NCBI RefSeq assembly: GCF_000182925.2 | Contig: NC_026506.1 | Coordinates: forward strand, 1,240,001-1,304,000 | Origin: Neurospora crassa OR74A | Taxonomy: Eukaryota > Ascomycota > Sordariomycetes > Sordariales > Sordariaceae | DNA: 64,000 nucleotides | Direction: 5' to 3' | Shown here: piece by piece, positions 11,633 through 24,378 of the stretch | Layout: each line of letters begins with the position of its first letter | How positions within the stretch are numbered: the first letter of the stretch is position 1 | The notes under the pieces: model-generated | The model's database searches: none | Told to the model about the DNA's origin: nothing | Seen by the model: the letters and a program-made list of their open reading frames with translations, nothing else | Translations under genes and position numbers: made by a program

Positions 11633-12325
11633 TTACTTGTACATGGGGTACTTGGAGCCCTCGGGAGGCTGCGGGAGCTTCTTGTGCTCTTCCATGTACC
11701 TGCAGTGTCGCATTGTTAGCGCCTTTCTGTTTTCCTCTGTGCGTATTGCTTTGTTCTCCGGTTAGACGTACTTTCTGATGGCGATAAGAGCAGCCTCGAG
11801 GCTCAAGGGATCCTCTTTCGGGCGGGGGTTTCTCGATAGCTCGGCGGAGATGCGAGTCCAGTCGCGCAGGATGCCGACGTAGTTGGGGTCGACGCGGCCG
11901 TCGGTTTGGCTGACACCGGGAAGGTTGATCTGGCTCACAAAGTGGATGACGGGAGGCTCTTTGGGGTAGTTGGCGCCGCACTCCATCTTGAGTTCGTAGA
12001 TGCGGTTCTCGTGGTTGCCCTATTCAGACCAAGGTTAGCTGGGAGCGAGGGGCGATGACGGCGACTAAGACGAAGGGGGTAATCGTACGTGCGGGGGGCC
12101 CCAGATGGTACCAGTCCAGTGGGTCATGAGGATGTCCTCGGGGTCTTCGAGGCCGTAGGAGCAGGCACCTGTATATCGGACGAAGCAGATCATCAGTATC
12201 GTCTGTCCAGCATTCATAGCGCATCGCCAACATGGAAAAGAAGACGCACCTGCGCCCATTCCCTTCTCGCCCTTCTCGAGCTCGGCGAGAAGCTTGAAGT
12301 TGCGGGGCACCTGAGCAACCGCCAT
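11633..12325 (-). CDS. mms2: Ubiquitin-conjugating enzyme variant Mms2/Uev1
   Basis: Catalytically inactive E2 variant that pairs with Ubc13 to build K63-linked ubiquitin chains, chiefly in error-free post-replication repair with Rad5 on PCNA. Four exons: 12250-12325, 12089-12168, 11772-12019 and 11633-11699, with introns of 81, 69 and 72 nt, giving 156 residues. Diagnostic sequence: start [20 protein letters not shown], then [42 protein letters not shown], and [12 protein letters not shown] where an active E2 would have its catalytic Cys (HPN...C). The missing Cys is what defines UEV proteins. The C-terminus reads [20 protein letters not shown]. It is about 15-20 residues longer than yeast Mms2, within the fungal range. 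It is divergent from MON2 across about 1.07 kb. Confidence 0.95.
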
Positions 12326-13395
12326 TGTTTCTTAGTACTTTTGTCTGGCGATGGTTGATTCGGAAAAGATGTGTGACAGAGAAAGAGAGTGGAAGTTCAA
12401 AGAAGAACCAGAGCAACACGGGCGATCCGTTTGCGCAGTGAAAGTGGAAGGTAGGCAGGCTGTGACGGGAGTGAGTGACCTAATGCAACTAAGGCGCGCA
12501 CCGGAATGGATTCTAGGCTATTGGGCGCGGCCGTGGGGCCTGTCAGTGTGCTGCGCATGTCGCTGTCAGGCCCCAGCAGAACGGCACTGCGGGGACCATA
12601 ACCTAACGGGCGATATGTACAGGGCAAGGTGGGGTGTATGGTAGTATATGGTAGTCAGGCGGTGAGCCATTCTGCCGGGCGTGTGTTACTGTGTAATTAC
12701 AATTACCTAATGACAGGAGCTAGGTACTTACCTAGGTAGGTACCTCCCCCCCCCCCCCCCCCCCCGGAGCTCGCTCCCTGGTCCGTGCCTTCCGTCTTTC
12801 AGCGGGCCGTGGACAGTGAACACGGAGCTTCAGTGACGGCGACCACTGAAGCCGTCCCGTCCCGGCGTGTCAACGGCGCAATCCCGTCCTTGTTCTTTAT
12901 TTCAACAACAACAACACTTTGTCGCCTAATAACCTAGTGTTTTAACATCCGGATGTCCAACATCCCCTGATTCGGGTGGAAAAGACGAGAACCGTTCCAG
13001 GACACGAAGGAGTCCCTATAACGAATTACCATACTTGGCCATTCCTGTTTGTTTCGAATTTAATTTCCCACCCAACTTCCCTTCTTCTTCCTGCTAAAAG
13101 CTTCACTGCTGCCCATCGACTTTACCTACATAAGGACCGCCCCGATTATCAAGGTCACAAGGCAAGGTCCAATATCTGGGGCGTTTGCTGGTCAACACCA
13201 TCCTCACCATTCACCAATCGGAATCAGCATCATCGTATTACAGCTTCCATTCATCGATCCTCGAGCATCCTGCGACGACGCGCGTTCAAACCCGATATCA
13301 AGGACACTCAACGCCCCTGACCTTTTCCGTTCACTGTTCCTAATAACTCAGAACCCTGATGCTGGCAACCCGACTTTAGGTTTTGGGATGCGATC
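12326..13395. other. Divergent promoter region of MMS2 and MON2
   Basis: About 1.07 kb without a gene. It carries a CCTAGGTAGGTACCT repeat/palindrome block at about 12719-12745 followed directly by a run of 20 C (12746-12765), and an ACAACAACAACAA tract near 12905. Both neighbouring promoters and leaders should lie here. Confidence 0.6.
12711..12765. repeat. TAGGTA/AGGTACCT palindromic patch plus C20
   Basis: Overlapping TAGGTA and TACCTA elements form inverted repeats centred on CCTAGG and GGTACC, and run into a 20-base C homopolymer ending in GGAGCTC. Confidence 0.85.
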
Positions 13396-16300
13396 ATGAC
13401 CGCCCAATTGGTGGCATCCGAGCTTGCCAACCTCATCCAGGAAAGCAAGCGCAAAAACAATGACTTGCGCCAGGTCCGCATCTCACTCAGCTCTACTCCA
13501 ACTACCAAGAAGAACCTTTTATTGACAGCTCCTGGTTTAGGCCGCTGAAAAGTCTCTGGAGGAGCTCAAGAGTCTAAAAGTGACATCTGAAGCCCAAATA
13601 TCTGCTGGTGTGTCTTTGCTGTTCTTCACCTTCCTCACTGCCCAGGGGATAACTGCCGCCACGTGTGTTTGATAGAAGCTTACACTTAGTCGCCCAGAAC
13701 TCTCTCAACGATCCAACTTTGTCAACCCATTTATCATCGCTTGCGGCACCAAAAATGTCAAGTTCACCGGAATTGCCATTGTTTGTCTTCAGCGGCTTAT
13801 TGCATCACGCGCCCTGCCCAGGTTCAAGCTGAGCCAGGTTCTTGAAGCATTGCAACAGGCCACGTCAGCAGGACTAGATGTCCAACTAAAGATCCTCCAA
13901 GCTCTTCCGTCTTTACTCTCCAATTACGCCGCCGACGTGAAAGGCGAGCTTCTGGTTACTGCCCTCAACATATCCTTCATCTTGCAGTCTAGTAAAAATG
14001 CGATTGTCAACAATGCTTCGGCGGCAACCCTCCAGCAGCTTGTGGTCTCGGTCTTTGACAAAGTGGTAGCTGAAGACGGTGAGTGGCTCATCCTACGCAA
14101 TAATACAAAAGGCCGAGTATCATGATTCTAACCACTATTCGCAGGCGCTGGGGGCCATGTCGAATATGTTGGGGAGGCTCCGTCCCAGCAAGGACCGGTA
14201 CCAGTCCAGGCTGCGGCTATGGATGCATACAGGGTATTCACTCTCCCCCTTTCCCTGCACGGGCCATCACATACTGATTATATAGGTATTCAACGATATT
14301 TGCCTATTGACAGAGAACCAACGACCCGAGTATCTCCGCTTCTCTGGTATGCCCCAGACATTTGGTCTTGAACTCATAGAGTCGGTCTTGACCAACCATG
14401 CCGCCATCTTCACCACTCACCCAGAGCAGGCCGACATTTTGCGCACTCGGGTTATGCCCTTCATCATTAGTGCTCTTCGCGGTAAACCGAACTTTGCAAC
14501 CAGCGTCCGTCTTGTCCGCATCTTGTTCACTTTACTCCGACGTCATCTTACTATTCTCCCCTCTGAGAGCGGAGATGCGCTCGACATCCTTACCCAACTG
14601 CTGGACCAGGACACTGCATTGTGGAAGAGGTCACTCTGCATGGAAGTTTTTAGAGGCATCTTCGCCGATCATGCCTTGCTCCGGCGCATTTTCATGCTTT
14701 ACGATGCGAAAGAGGGCGAGAAGAACATTCTCAAGAATTTGACGGCTGCGTTTGTGCGCGTCAGTACAGAGAAGCCAACTGTGATTGGTCTCGGGCTCCA
14801 ATCCACATTACCTGTCGCCAACCCATATGCAAACGCCGTTGCTTCTACGGACCAGGCCATGCTGGAGGCCAGTGGCGTTACAGGCATCATATCTGGTTCA
14901 GTCAGCTCAGATGGCCATAACACGGGCATCAGCACTCACTGGAGCACCATGCGCTCTCCTTGCATAGATCAGCTTGATAAGACGGATCCCCCAAGCATCC
15001 CAGAGTCATATGTGTATAGCCTAACCTTGGCCTGCATAACTTCCCTGTCAGAAGGTCTGGCAAAGTTCATACTCCCTCTTACCGTGCCTACCGAGGGACG
15101 AAGGAAAAAGAGTGCGAAGCCAGAGGGCGGCCGTGACTCGCCTGCTCTGACCGCCGATGAGAGACCCAGTACACCCAGTGAAGGGTTGAAGAATCGGGAG
15201 AGATCAGCGTCATCCAAGCGAAACCCACTTCCAGTCAATCCGCTAACGCTGGAGACTCACCCTTTATACCCAGAAATCAAAGTATGCGCCGCTTTCATCG
15301 ATGAATGCTGGCCGGCGATTCTTGCCACATGTTCTACGTTCCTATATTCTGCGCTAGACTCGGAGTACTACCATGGCCTGGTTAGGGCGTTTCAGAAATT
15401 CGCCCATGTCGCCGGATTGCTCCAGCTCACTACTCCCCGTGATGCCTTTCTCACCACGCTTGGTAAAGCGGCAGTGCCGCCCAATGTCTTTACGGCTTGC
15501 CTCAATTCCAACTCATCCAGGAGGGATACTCCACTATCAGCAACTTCGGAGACAGGCAGCAGCTTGTTTAGCAACGCTCGCGGCTTGCTTACCACAGAAA
15601 GCGCCTCGGCCCAGGCCGCAGAAAAGCAAAGGCAGCAGTCGATGGATATAACTCCAGCTACACTCAACACCCGGAACTTGTTGTGTCTTCGCGCTCTTCT
15701 GAACCTTGGCATTGCTCTGGGTCCTACTTTGTCTTCAACTTGGAGAATTCTCCTGGAGACCTTGCAACAAGCTGACTTTGTCTTGTTTACCTCGGGCAAA
15801 GCTGCAGGAAGAACACCTCTGGCGACCAGGGGGCCAGATCAACAAGCCGAGCAGGAAGCCACCGTACTATTGTCGAATTTCAACAGCGAGATTCGCGCAG
15901 TAGAGACTGCTGCTTCCCGACTTTTCGAGAGCACGGCTGACTTTCCCAATTCCGCCTTTGTGGAAATTGTGGAGGCAGTGTGCGCTCTTCTCGTCAAGCA
16001 TGTCGAGACTACTTCTGAGACCACGGGGCAAGCGCAACCATCACCTCCCCCGGGGCCCCTTCGCACCCCCACTTTTACACACAAAAGGGTTCTCAGTATC
16101 ACAACCTCTCCGGGAGCAGGTGCCAACCAGGAAGATCAGTTTGCCCTTGCCAAGCTGGGAGATCTTGCTTCCATCAATATGGAGCGGTTGCTCTCCTATC
16201 CTCCGGAGGTATCGGGCTGGACGCCGTTGATTACCGAGCTTATCGACACACTTAGTTCCTCTACTAATACTCCTCCGGTCAGAGCGCGCGCTGCTGAAAC

Positions 16301-19071
16301 GCTTGTGCGCATTCTTCTCGAGGCTGCTGGATCTATTGCAACTCAGCAGGAAGACGTTCGTGGCCCGATTCAGATCCGTATTCTCGAGGCTTTTCATAAT
16401 TCGCTATCATCTCTTCGAGTCGAAGGTCGGGAGGTGTCCCTTAGCAATCACGCTACCGACATGGACATTCACCGAATTGTACTCGAAGGCCTCAAAGGCC
16501 TGCTCGAGAACTGCGGCGAGAGTCTTGTTCAAGGCTGGGATACCATCTTCGCCATTATCGATACAATCTTCGTCAAAGAAGATCTCCCAAACGACCCTTC
16601 ATCCACCATGACACCCCGACTTATGACGCGCTCAGTCAAACTAATCCGACCTTCCTTTGCTTCTTTACAGCTAATATGCTCCGACTTCTTACCCTCGCTA
16701 CCTAACCTTTGCTTTCTCAACCTTGTTGACACCCTATACAAGTTTTGTACTCAAGATGATGACCTCAATGTCGCATTGACTGTAAGTCACCTACGCCCAT
16801 ACGAGTTGTGACAACGCTAACACTAGACAGACTGTCACGTTCTTCTGGGCCATTTCGGACTTCCTTTCTAGCAATAGCAAGAGCATGTCTCTTACGCAGG
16901 CCATGGTTAATGATTCGGGTGATGAAGCGCTTCTCAAGCTGGCTGCTGATCCCTCCCATCAAGATTCTGGAGGGGCGCTGTGGATGCTCCTTCTCCTGAG
17001 ACTCACTTCAGTCGCCACAGATCAGAGACTGGAGCTGAGAAATAGTGAGTTTTCTTGGAGGTCCGTGGTGTCATGAGACTCACTAACAGGTTCTGTAGGT
17101 GCCGTCCAAACTCTGCTTCGGATCATATCCGCTTACGGGGATAGCCTGAGTCCCGAGGCCTGGTTGATCTGCATCAGATCTGTGATTCTGAGGCTTCTCG
17201 CATCGATAGAGGACGAGCTACGGGCAGTTCACACGTCTCCAGCCAAGGCAAGAGACCAAGATGGCTGGACAGACACGGCCAATGTCATCATCCGGGGCGT
17301 TTCTGGACTATTTGCTTCTTACCTCCAGGTACTTCTGGGTCATGAGGACTTCGCCACCACCTGGCAGCAGCTTCTCGGACACTTTGCGAGAATGCTGGAC
17401 GTCCAGATACTTGACATTAATGCATCCGTGTACAGCGCTGTTCGCGAAATTCTCAGGAGCTGTGCTGAGCATGTTCAGCCAAGACTTGGCAAGGGCAGCT
17501 TGGATTTAACGTGGGATCTCTGGTCCAGGGGAATTCCGGTTCCCGAGGACGGAAAGGACGATAAGTCAGCGGACAACCAAAAGTGCCTTTTGGTTTGGGT
17601 TGAAGCACTGCTAGAACTCTATGGCCTGATTAAAGATGATTTTGGCGTGGGGAGGATCCGACGGATGCTTACCCTGCTCAGAGACGCCATGCAACATGCC
17701 ACTCCCGGAGCATACGCCAGCGACACTGAGTATGTCACGCCCTTGCAAGGTCGAATCCTCCAGGTATTCTGCACAGTCCAGACAGACGTACCAAGAGTTC
17801 CATCCGCCATGATCACCCAGATCGCTGAGTTCGTCTCCCTGGCATTTGCCCAGGAGAACCCTGACAAGGCGGCGTCAGAAAAGCGCACATTCGTTGCCAT
17901 GTCAAAGGAGAGCATGTCTATTTTGCAGTCCCTCGTCATCAAGCACGCAGCCGAGACTGACATCTACGAAACCGGAGCGTTCGCCGCGGCGCTCGCAGCC
18001 CTGGCCAAGCCCATCATCCTCAAGTACAAGTTCAAGATCGTTACCAAGTCATCACAGCCGTGGAGAGAAGCGACAAAAACAGTCCTAGCTGTGCTCAAGG
18101 CAACGCTTCCCCACATCCGCGCGATAGATAAAGCTCGATCGACCGTCCAGGAGATATGGCAGATCATCGTATCTATCGCCAACGGGATCATCAGCGCTGA
18201 CTGCTCCATCGCGCCCAGCGGCACGGACATCATGGACGACCAGAAGTTCGACATCTCCTCATTTCACAAGCTTAGGGAGCTCATCATCCCGGCTCTCGGC
18301 GCCGAGGTGATTCTTGATAAGACCAGGAAAGCCTACGCCGAAGGTCTCTTTCGGACATCCATCATCCACGCTCCCGCACCCGCCGAAGCTCTGATCATCT
18401 ACGGCTCTGAGGACCATCACCATGACAACACTAACGGAAGTGACGCAGTCGTAGACCTCGACCTCCTCTACAAACAACGACGCGGCCGCACCATCGACCC
18501 CCCGCCAACCCACCGCAGCGCAATGGCAGAAGTCTGTCTCGACGAACTCTTTGCTCTGGTCGCCATCCACGAGGACGAGGAGGACGAGTCTCCTCCCTCC
18601 AAACCCACCTCTACCTCATCATCACCCCCCACTCAAGAACCCATCGGTACCACCTCTTCTTCTTCCCCTTCTTCTTCTTCTTCCCCTGACAAAACAAAAA
18701 CAATCCACGAATCCACCCACCCTCTCCACGTCCACCTCGCCCTAACCGCCGCCCCCTACCTGATCCTGCGCTGCGCGCTCTCCATCCGTTCGTACGTCGC
18801 CGACCAGCCTTTGCGCGGCCGTATGCCGCAGCCTTTGTCCCAGCGGAAGGAACTCTATCGTATCTTACGGGGACTTGTGGACCTACGGTCGGAGCCGGAC
18901 GCGATTCCGGATACGCCGAATGTGGATAGCGAGACCAAGAAGCATTTGTTGAGGTTGTATCCGTTGCTGGTGAGCATGGTGAAGGTGGCGGGGACGAGTG
19001 GGGATGATAGGGTTTTGGGTATGGTGGGGGAGGCGTTGGATGTGGTGGGTGGGGAGTTGGGGTGTAAGTGA
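13396..19071 (+). CDS. mon2: MON2/Ysl2 homolog, Golgi-endosome traffic scaffold
   Basis: Large Arf-GEF-related protein without a Sec7 domain that works at the trans-Golgi and endosomes with Dop1 and the flippase Neo1. Seven exons: 13396-13473, 13541-13609, 13676-14078, 14145-14233, 14286-16781, 16831-17044 and 17099-19071, giving 1773 residues. All junctions keep frame; the exon 2/3 junction (donor 13610, acceptor 13675) is the least certain. Recognisable parts are the DCB-like N-terminus (RSNFVNPFIIACGTKNVKF, CLQRLIASRALP), the HUS-like block (VFNDICLLTENQRPEYL, GLELIESVL) and a long alpha-helical HEAT-like remainder with TALWKRSLCMEVFRGIF. Low-complexity Ser/Thr/Pro and acidic insertions occur near residues 590-620 and near the C-terminus (about 18550-18710), including poly-Ser from TCT repeats. 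The length suits fungal MON2. Confidence 0.93.
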
Positions 19072-19795
19072 TTACAAGTAAGTGAGAAGGGGGGGGGAGG
19101 TCGGAAGGGGAGAAAGGGGTGAATGGGGAAGGCATGATACAAATGGAAAAGGGGGGAACTGTAAGTAAGTGGGAGGTGGGATAGAGGATGGCTAGACGCG
19201 GAAGACATGGATGGGGACAGTCAATGGGATGTGGAAGACGGAGTCCAGCCCATCAGAAAAGTTGGTCGGTAATGAGTAGGGATGTTGTATTTTAGATGGT
19301 TTACGAGCAAGTAGTAGTAGTAGAGCGAGATCATTCAATTAAGTCATGTGTAGTCCTTTCAGGCCCATTTCTTGCTTTACACAAATTTCAGTTTTACTTC
19401 AATATGAAAGTAGTGTGATTAACAAATTCGTCCATATTAAACGCCATGCATGCTACTAGAGTGTTTCGAGCCCAAACGAGTAAGTAGGGTCATATCGCCA
19501 TACTCTTCTTCCAATACGTACAATGCTATGTTTGGCGTTCTTCTTCTTCCAACCTCTTTTTGTTAAAACCATCGCACAGGAAGGGGAGGAGGAAGGGTAA
19601 GTAATAATACAACCACAACCGGGCGTCAACAAAAATGGAAACTCTCTTCGCATCCATCTGTTTTTTTGTCTTGCCTCTCAATTTGACTCGACTCAAACAT
19701 CAACCCAACCAGTAAATATTCGGCTCATGCCTAGGCCACTGGATTTCCTCTTCCCTCTTCTGGACCTTTGTTTTCTTCTCGTTCTCACAGCCCGA
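19072..19795. other. Convergent intergenic region (3' UTRs)
   Basis: Between the convergent MON2 and stomatin-like genes. There is a TAG triplet cluster at about 19312-19325 and A/T-rich sequence after 19330, consistent with 3' UTRs and poly(A) signals. No gene is seen. Confidence 0.5.
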
Positions 19796-21206
19796 CTAGC
19801 GCTGCTTAGTAGCCTGATCGAACCCCTTGACGATATCATCCACCGGCGACTCCTGCTTAGCGACACCACCACCGGGCAAAGCCTTTTGCGAATCCGCCTC
19901 TTGCTGCTCGCCCTGCTGCTTCTCTAGCAACTGCTTGGCCATCGCCTTCGCCTGCGCATCACCCACCTTGCCATAGACGCTCAGAGCAGTAGCGATCATT
20001 CCGCCAATATCGCCCACATTCCCTGGCACCACCACCGCGGTGCCCTCCTTGGCCAACTTGCCAAACGCATCGACGTACTTCTCCGCCACGCTCAGACTGA
20101 CGGCATTCTGCGCCGCTCCCTGGCCCTCCGCAATCGCCCTCGCCACCGCCTCAATGCCCCCCGCCGTAGCCACCGCCTTCAGCCTGATGGCCTCCGCCTG
20201 ACCGCTGGCGCGGTTAATCTGCTCGGCTTTCATCGCTTCAGAGGCCAGGATGACGCTCTGCTTCTTACCCTCGGCGATGTTGATAGCTGACTGGCGCTGA
20301 CCTTCGGACTCGAGGATCTCGGCCCGCTTGGATCGCTCGGCGGTGACTTGGCGGTGCATGGCTTCCACGACGGGCTTGGGCGCGTGGATGTCCCGGATCT
20401 CGTAACGCAAGCAGGTCACGCCCCAGGCTTGGGCGGCTTCGTTGATGGCGGCTGTGATGTTGGTGTTGAGGGCGGCGCGCTCTTTCAGGACGTGGTCGAG
20501 GGTGAGTTGGCCAATCTCGGAGCGCATGGTTGTTTGGGCGAGTTGGGAGATGGCGTATTCGGCGTCTTCAACGCCGTAGCTGTTGAGAAGGAGAGGTGGG
20601 GGAGGTTAGTTATGAATAATTGTTACCGATGGGTGATTGGATGGATGGGGGGATAGACCCAGAGGGGAAAGGGAAAGAAAGATAAAAGACGTACCTCGCC
20701 TTGTAAGCATCAAACACCCTCGTGTACAAAACACCATCGAGCTCGAGCGTGACGTTGTCGGCCGTGATGGCGCTCTGGCTGGGGATCTCGTGAGCAACTT
20801 CCTTCAGCGACTTGACGTAGGCGATGCGGTCGATGAAGGGGATCAGGATCGCCAGACCGGGCTGCAGGATCCTGTTGAATTTGCCCATGCGTTCGACGAT
20901 CCAGGCTGTCTGCTGGGGCACGAAGCGGATGATGGTGTTGGCCGGTAGCGAGGGCTTCTGGAAGTACGTGGGGATGCCGCCGCCGCCGCCGAAGCCGCCC
21001 GTGGGGATGGCATGGTTGGCGCTGGTGTGGAAGTTTGATACTGCTGTCGAGGAGGAAGTCGGAGCTGTTGTGGAAGCGGGGAGCAGAGCTCGACGACGGG
21101 TCGAGAGGGATCGCGCCGAGGTGGCCGTGGCCGATGTGAGGAGTCTTTGCTGATGTCGCGCGAGGGGCGCAAGGGCCCTTTGTGTTGTCGCTGCTGTCAT
21201 GGTCAT
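19796..21206 (-). CDS. Mitochondrial stomatin-like protein (SPFH/prohibitin family)
   Basis: Inner-membrane scaffold of the SLP-2 type, a family that organises cardiolipin-rich domains and supports respiratory and proteolytic complexes. Exons 20695-21206 and 19796-20579 with a 115-nt intron (GTACGT to CAACAG) give 431 residues. The ATG at 21206 starts a basic, Ser/Thr/Ala/Arg-rich mitochondrial presequence; an upstream in-frame ATG at 21251 would only add His-Thr repeats encoded by a (TG)n microsatellite, so I reject it. A Gly-rich hinge (GGFGGGGG) precedes the SPFH domain: NTIIRFVPQQTAWIVERMG, RILQPGLAILIPFIDRI, SITADN-like SAITADNVTLELDGVLY. SPFH landmarks continue with YEIRDIHAP and KRAEILESEGQRQSAINIAEG, then an Ala/Glu-rich coiled coil. 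The C-terminus is Gln/Lys-rich. Confidence 0.93.
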
Positions 21207-22191
21207 GGCTGTGTATATGTGTGTGTGTGTGTGTGTGGATGTCGACCACAAGCAATGGCCGGTTGCTGTCGTCGGTTTCGGTCAGTGGGTTTGTTGGTGT
21301 TTTGGAGTTGTTGAACTGAATGGCCGTTGGAGGCTCTGAAGCTCCCGTACAGTGTAGTGTACAGCTGCGGCGCGGGTAGGTAGGTAGGTAGGTACGGGGG
21401 TACCTACGTCAGAAAGCGGATTGCCTGAAGGAGCTTGGGGCATTGGACCCACTTAAGCTACCATAGCAATGTGAAAGATCCAATTGACCCGGACTGGGCC
21501 AATCATCAGAAGCCTCGCAGCCTTGTGCATGCTGACAGCCCCACTCGAGATGTGAACTTTGTCTTGTGCAAAGAAGAGACAAGGCAACAACTTAACTTGA
21601 ACTTCAACACAGCATCATACAATGACCACCTTTGCCCTTCTGTTTGGGGCTGATTCCTTTTTTTTTTTCGAATAGTCGACTAATATAAACGGTCACGTAC
21701 TAACAGGAGTATTGGATTTTTCTCGTCGGCACTCGAGGCAGCAATGGACACCAGCAGATCAGCCGTTGGCCCTCATTTAACGCGAAACGAATGGACCGAT
21801 CCTCCAACCAGGCGAGCTGGGCCTGGACACGGCAGGCTACGCAGGGGCGCGGACGAGAAAAACAAGCATCAGACTGAACCCAGCGAGCCCATTCGTTCAC
21901 ACGCGATATGGTATTCTTAGGTTACAAGATAGTCGCCAGCTCTTTTCTGACACAAGTTAACGGTCGACAAGATCCTTCCAATTAGAGTCTTTGACGACGT
22001 CCCACAGGCGTCAGCTCCGGGGTATGATCCAGTTCACGGCACAGCTCCGGGGAGGCCCTTGTCATACCATGTATAGTAGCGATCCGCGACAGCATAATCG
22101 AATATGTAGTCTTCTTTTTACTCACGGTGTCCCTCTCTTGAAGACACAACTGGATCCTTACTTTCATCTTTCACGATAAGCATACATCACC
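21207..22191. other. Divergent intergenic region with (TG)n and TAGG repeats
   Basis: Promoter region shared by the stomatin-like gene and the membrane-protein gene. It includes a (TG)10 tract at 21218-21237 in the stomatin leader, a (TAGG)4 patch at about 21377-21394 followed by GGTAC...GTACC inverted elements, and a T-run at 21657-21668. No gene is seen. Confidence 0.6.
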
Positions 22192-24378
22192 ATGGCCGAC
22201 TACCATGAACTCAACCATCTACCCCAGGGCCAGGGCGAATATGACGAAAGGTTACATTTTGCTCCAGTCTCCGAAACAACAAGCTATAACGGAGCTTCGA
22301 TAGAGGATGTGTCCCAGAAGGGACTGGACAAGTCCATGACAGCCGTGGCATATGAAGAGGTTGCGCCCGAATGGCCTCAGGGTCCTCAGAAAATCGCACC
22401 TAAAGGGTATATCTGGTGGATTGGGACGGTCGGCGATTTCATTTTGAGTGTCACGCCAGTGGCCTTCTTTGGTATGGTTTACATGCACTCGAGTCAAAAG
22501 GTGTCTTTGCTGACTCCAAGTCACACAGTTATTGCTGCCCTCGCTATTCAATTGGAAGGTCAACCGACATATTACAACAAACATGGTGAAAACCTCGTCG
22601 AAGCCACCAAACTCGCCCCCACCATCTATCCCATCGTTTTTGCGGCTGTAGCAAGCAGATTCTACAAAATACTTGGCCTGTGGAGTACCACCCGATCTCG
22701 AGGCATCTCCATTGGTGCCCTCGAGCAGATTCTTGGGAGCCAGAGCTTCGCGGGAAGTCTATTTCGCTTGTTCAGCGTACGATCCCACATCAGCCTGGGT
22801 ATCATGATCCTCCTCACATGGGCTCTCTCACCCCTTGGCGGCCAGAGCTCGTCGCGTCTAATCTTCACAACGATCCAAGTGTCGGACTCCAAGGCACTCG
22901 TGTATTACTCTACAACAGACTCCGAGTCAGCTTTCTCCTCGGCGAGCGGCCTCCAGGTAGCATCCTCAGCTACCAATTCTCTCTTCACTTCCAGCCTTAT
23001 GGCAGCTGAAGGGCAGAGGCGGTCCACGACTGACCTTTGGGCGCGGCCCAGAATTCCTCGCCTCATAGATCCATCGAATGACGATTGGCAAACAATCCAT
23101 CAAGCCGCAATGCAGGAAGTGGACTATGCCTCCTTAATCGGTATCAAGATTCTAGGGCTTGCAAATTACAACGCAACCACCTCCTACAGCTTGACGGCTG
23201 AAGCAACATACAATGATCTCGACTGCAAACAGGTGCAAAGCGGCGCCTCAGTCAACGAAACACTCGCTTACATACCTGCGGACAGATGGACCACTCCAAA
23301 ATATTATGTCGACAAGAAGAATGACACAACCGGCAAACGGCTCCCTGGTTACACCGAACCCATTGGATCACCGGACAACAAAAGAGCCAGCTTCTTTGTT
23401 ACTTCGGACTATTCAACACCAGAGCGGACGTCAGGTGGACATCTTCACATCATGTTTGGTTCCCATGAGGGAGACCTCACCTACACCTTGTACAACTGCA
23501 CTCTCCGAAACGTCCCAGTCGAGGTCGACATCCTCTGCTCATCGCCACCTGGCTGCGGTGCCCAACGAGTTCGGCGCTCCAAATCACCGCAGTGGGACCA
23601 AGGTGACGCCCATTCTCCCTTTACCCTAGAAAAGCCTGTCGTGCACAACATCCTCGTGAATTTCCCCTTTGCAGCGGGCTTTTTCGACAACGGAAGTCCC
23701 ACATACCAATCCTCAATCGACAACTACCTCCGCGGCATCACCCAGTTCCCCTTCAAGCTGAACTATCTCAGCCCCTGGCCCACCAACATTACAGACGAAG
23801 CTTTTTCCAAGCGTCTCACCCTCCTGTTAAACACGTACTATTACGCCTCGCTTGATCCTTTCACCGCCACCGACTCCAACTACTCCAAGTTCCCCGTAGA
23901 TACCGATCACATTATGTCTCAGCCCGTTTACCCCGGCCCCTATTTATACAGCGGATACCAAGGCGCATCCATGGTCATGGTCAACAACGCCACCGAGTCC
24001 ACCCGTCGCGAGATCTACGGACTGAATCGGCAATGGGTCACCATCCTCATTCTGTGCACAAGCATCCTGCAGATCCTGTCGCTTGCCGGCCTGTTCCTGC
24101 GGTTGACCACGCCGGCGCCGGATATCCTTGACCATGCTTCGAGCTTGACGTGCGAGAATCCGTACATACCAGTGCCCAAGGGCGGGTCGGCCATTGGTGG
24201 ACCGGAAAGAGCGCGGATACTGAGGAGGATGAGGGTCAAGATGGCGGATGTGAGGCCAGATGAGCAGATTGGGTATGTGGCACTTGTAGCGACGACGGGG
24301 GTGCTGGATCAGGGGGTTGATGCGCATGGGGAGGTCATTCCTACTAGGGCCTTGAGTCGGTGGAAGCTGTATTGGTAA
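22192..24378 (+). CDS. Multi-pass membrane protein, fungal, function unknown
   Basis: Single uninterrupted frame of 728 residues starting at CACCATGGCC, a good fungal start context. Four hydrophobic segments are visible: around residues 75-98 (WWIGTVGDFILSVTPVAFF), 140-160 (APTIYPIVFAAVASRFY), 200-216 (SLGIMILLTWALSPL) and 617-640 (VTILILCTSILQILSLAGLF). Between segments three and four lies a loop of about 400 residues with many N-glycosylation sequons (NATT, NETL, NDTT, NCTL, NITD, NYSK, NATE) and several Cys, which suggests a large extracellular or luminal domain. The C-terminal tail is cytosolic by this model and contains basic patches. The arrangement is common among large families of uncharacterised ascomycete membrane proteins; I cannot name one. 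It has no operon-like link to neighbours. Confidence 0.85.
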   Translation: MADYHELNHLPQGQGEYDERLHFAPVSETTSYNGASIEDVSQKGLDKSMTAVAYEEVAPEWPQGPQKIAPKGYIWWIGTVGDFILSVTPVAFFGMVYMHSSQKVSLLTPSHTVIAALAIQLEGQPTYYNKHGENLVEATKLAPTIYPIVFAAVASRFYKILGLWSTTRSRGISIGALEQILGSQSFAGSLFRLFSVRSHISLGIMILLTWALSPLGGQSSSRLIFTTIQVSDSKALVYYSTTDSESAFSSASGLQVASSATNSLFTSSLMAAEGQRRSTTDLWARPRIPRLIDPSNDDWQTIHQAAMQEVDYASLIGIKILGLANYNATTSYSLTAEATYNDLDCKQVQSGASVNETLAYIPADRWTTPKYYVDKKNDTTGKRLPGYTEPIGSPDNKRASFFVTSDYSTPERTSGGHLHIMFGSHEGDLTYTLYNCTLRNVPVEVDILCSSPPGCGAQRVRRSKSPQWDQGDAHSPFTLEKPVVHNILVNFPFAAGFFDNGSPTYQSSIDNYLRGITQFPFKLNYLSPWPTNITDEAFSKRLTLLLNTYYYASLDPFTATDSNYSKFPVDTDHIMSQPVYPGPYLYSGYQGASMVMVNNATESTRREIYGLNRQWVTILILCTSILQILSLAGLFLRLTTPAPDILDHASSLTCENPYIPVPKGGSAIGGPERARILRRMRVKMADVRPDEQIGYVALVATTGVLDQGVDAHGEVIPTRALSRWKLYW

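Noticed and set aside
21206-21255. N-terminal extension of the stomatin-like protein from ATG 21251
   Set aside because: It adds only His-Thr repeats from a (TG)n microsatellite and would mask the mitochondrial presequence.
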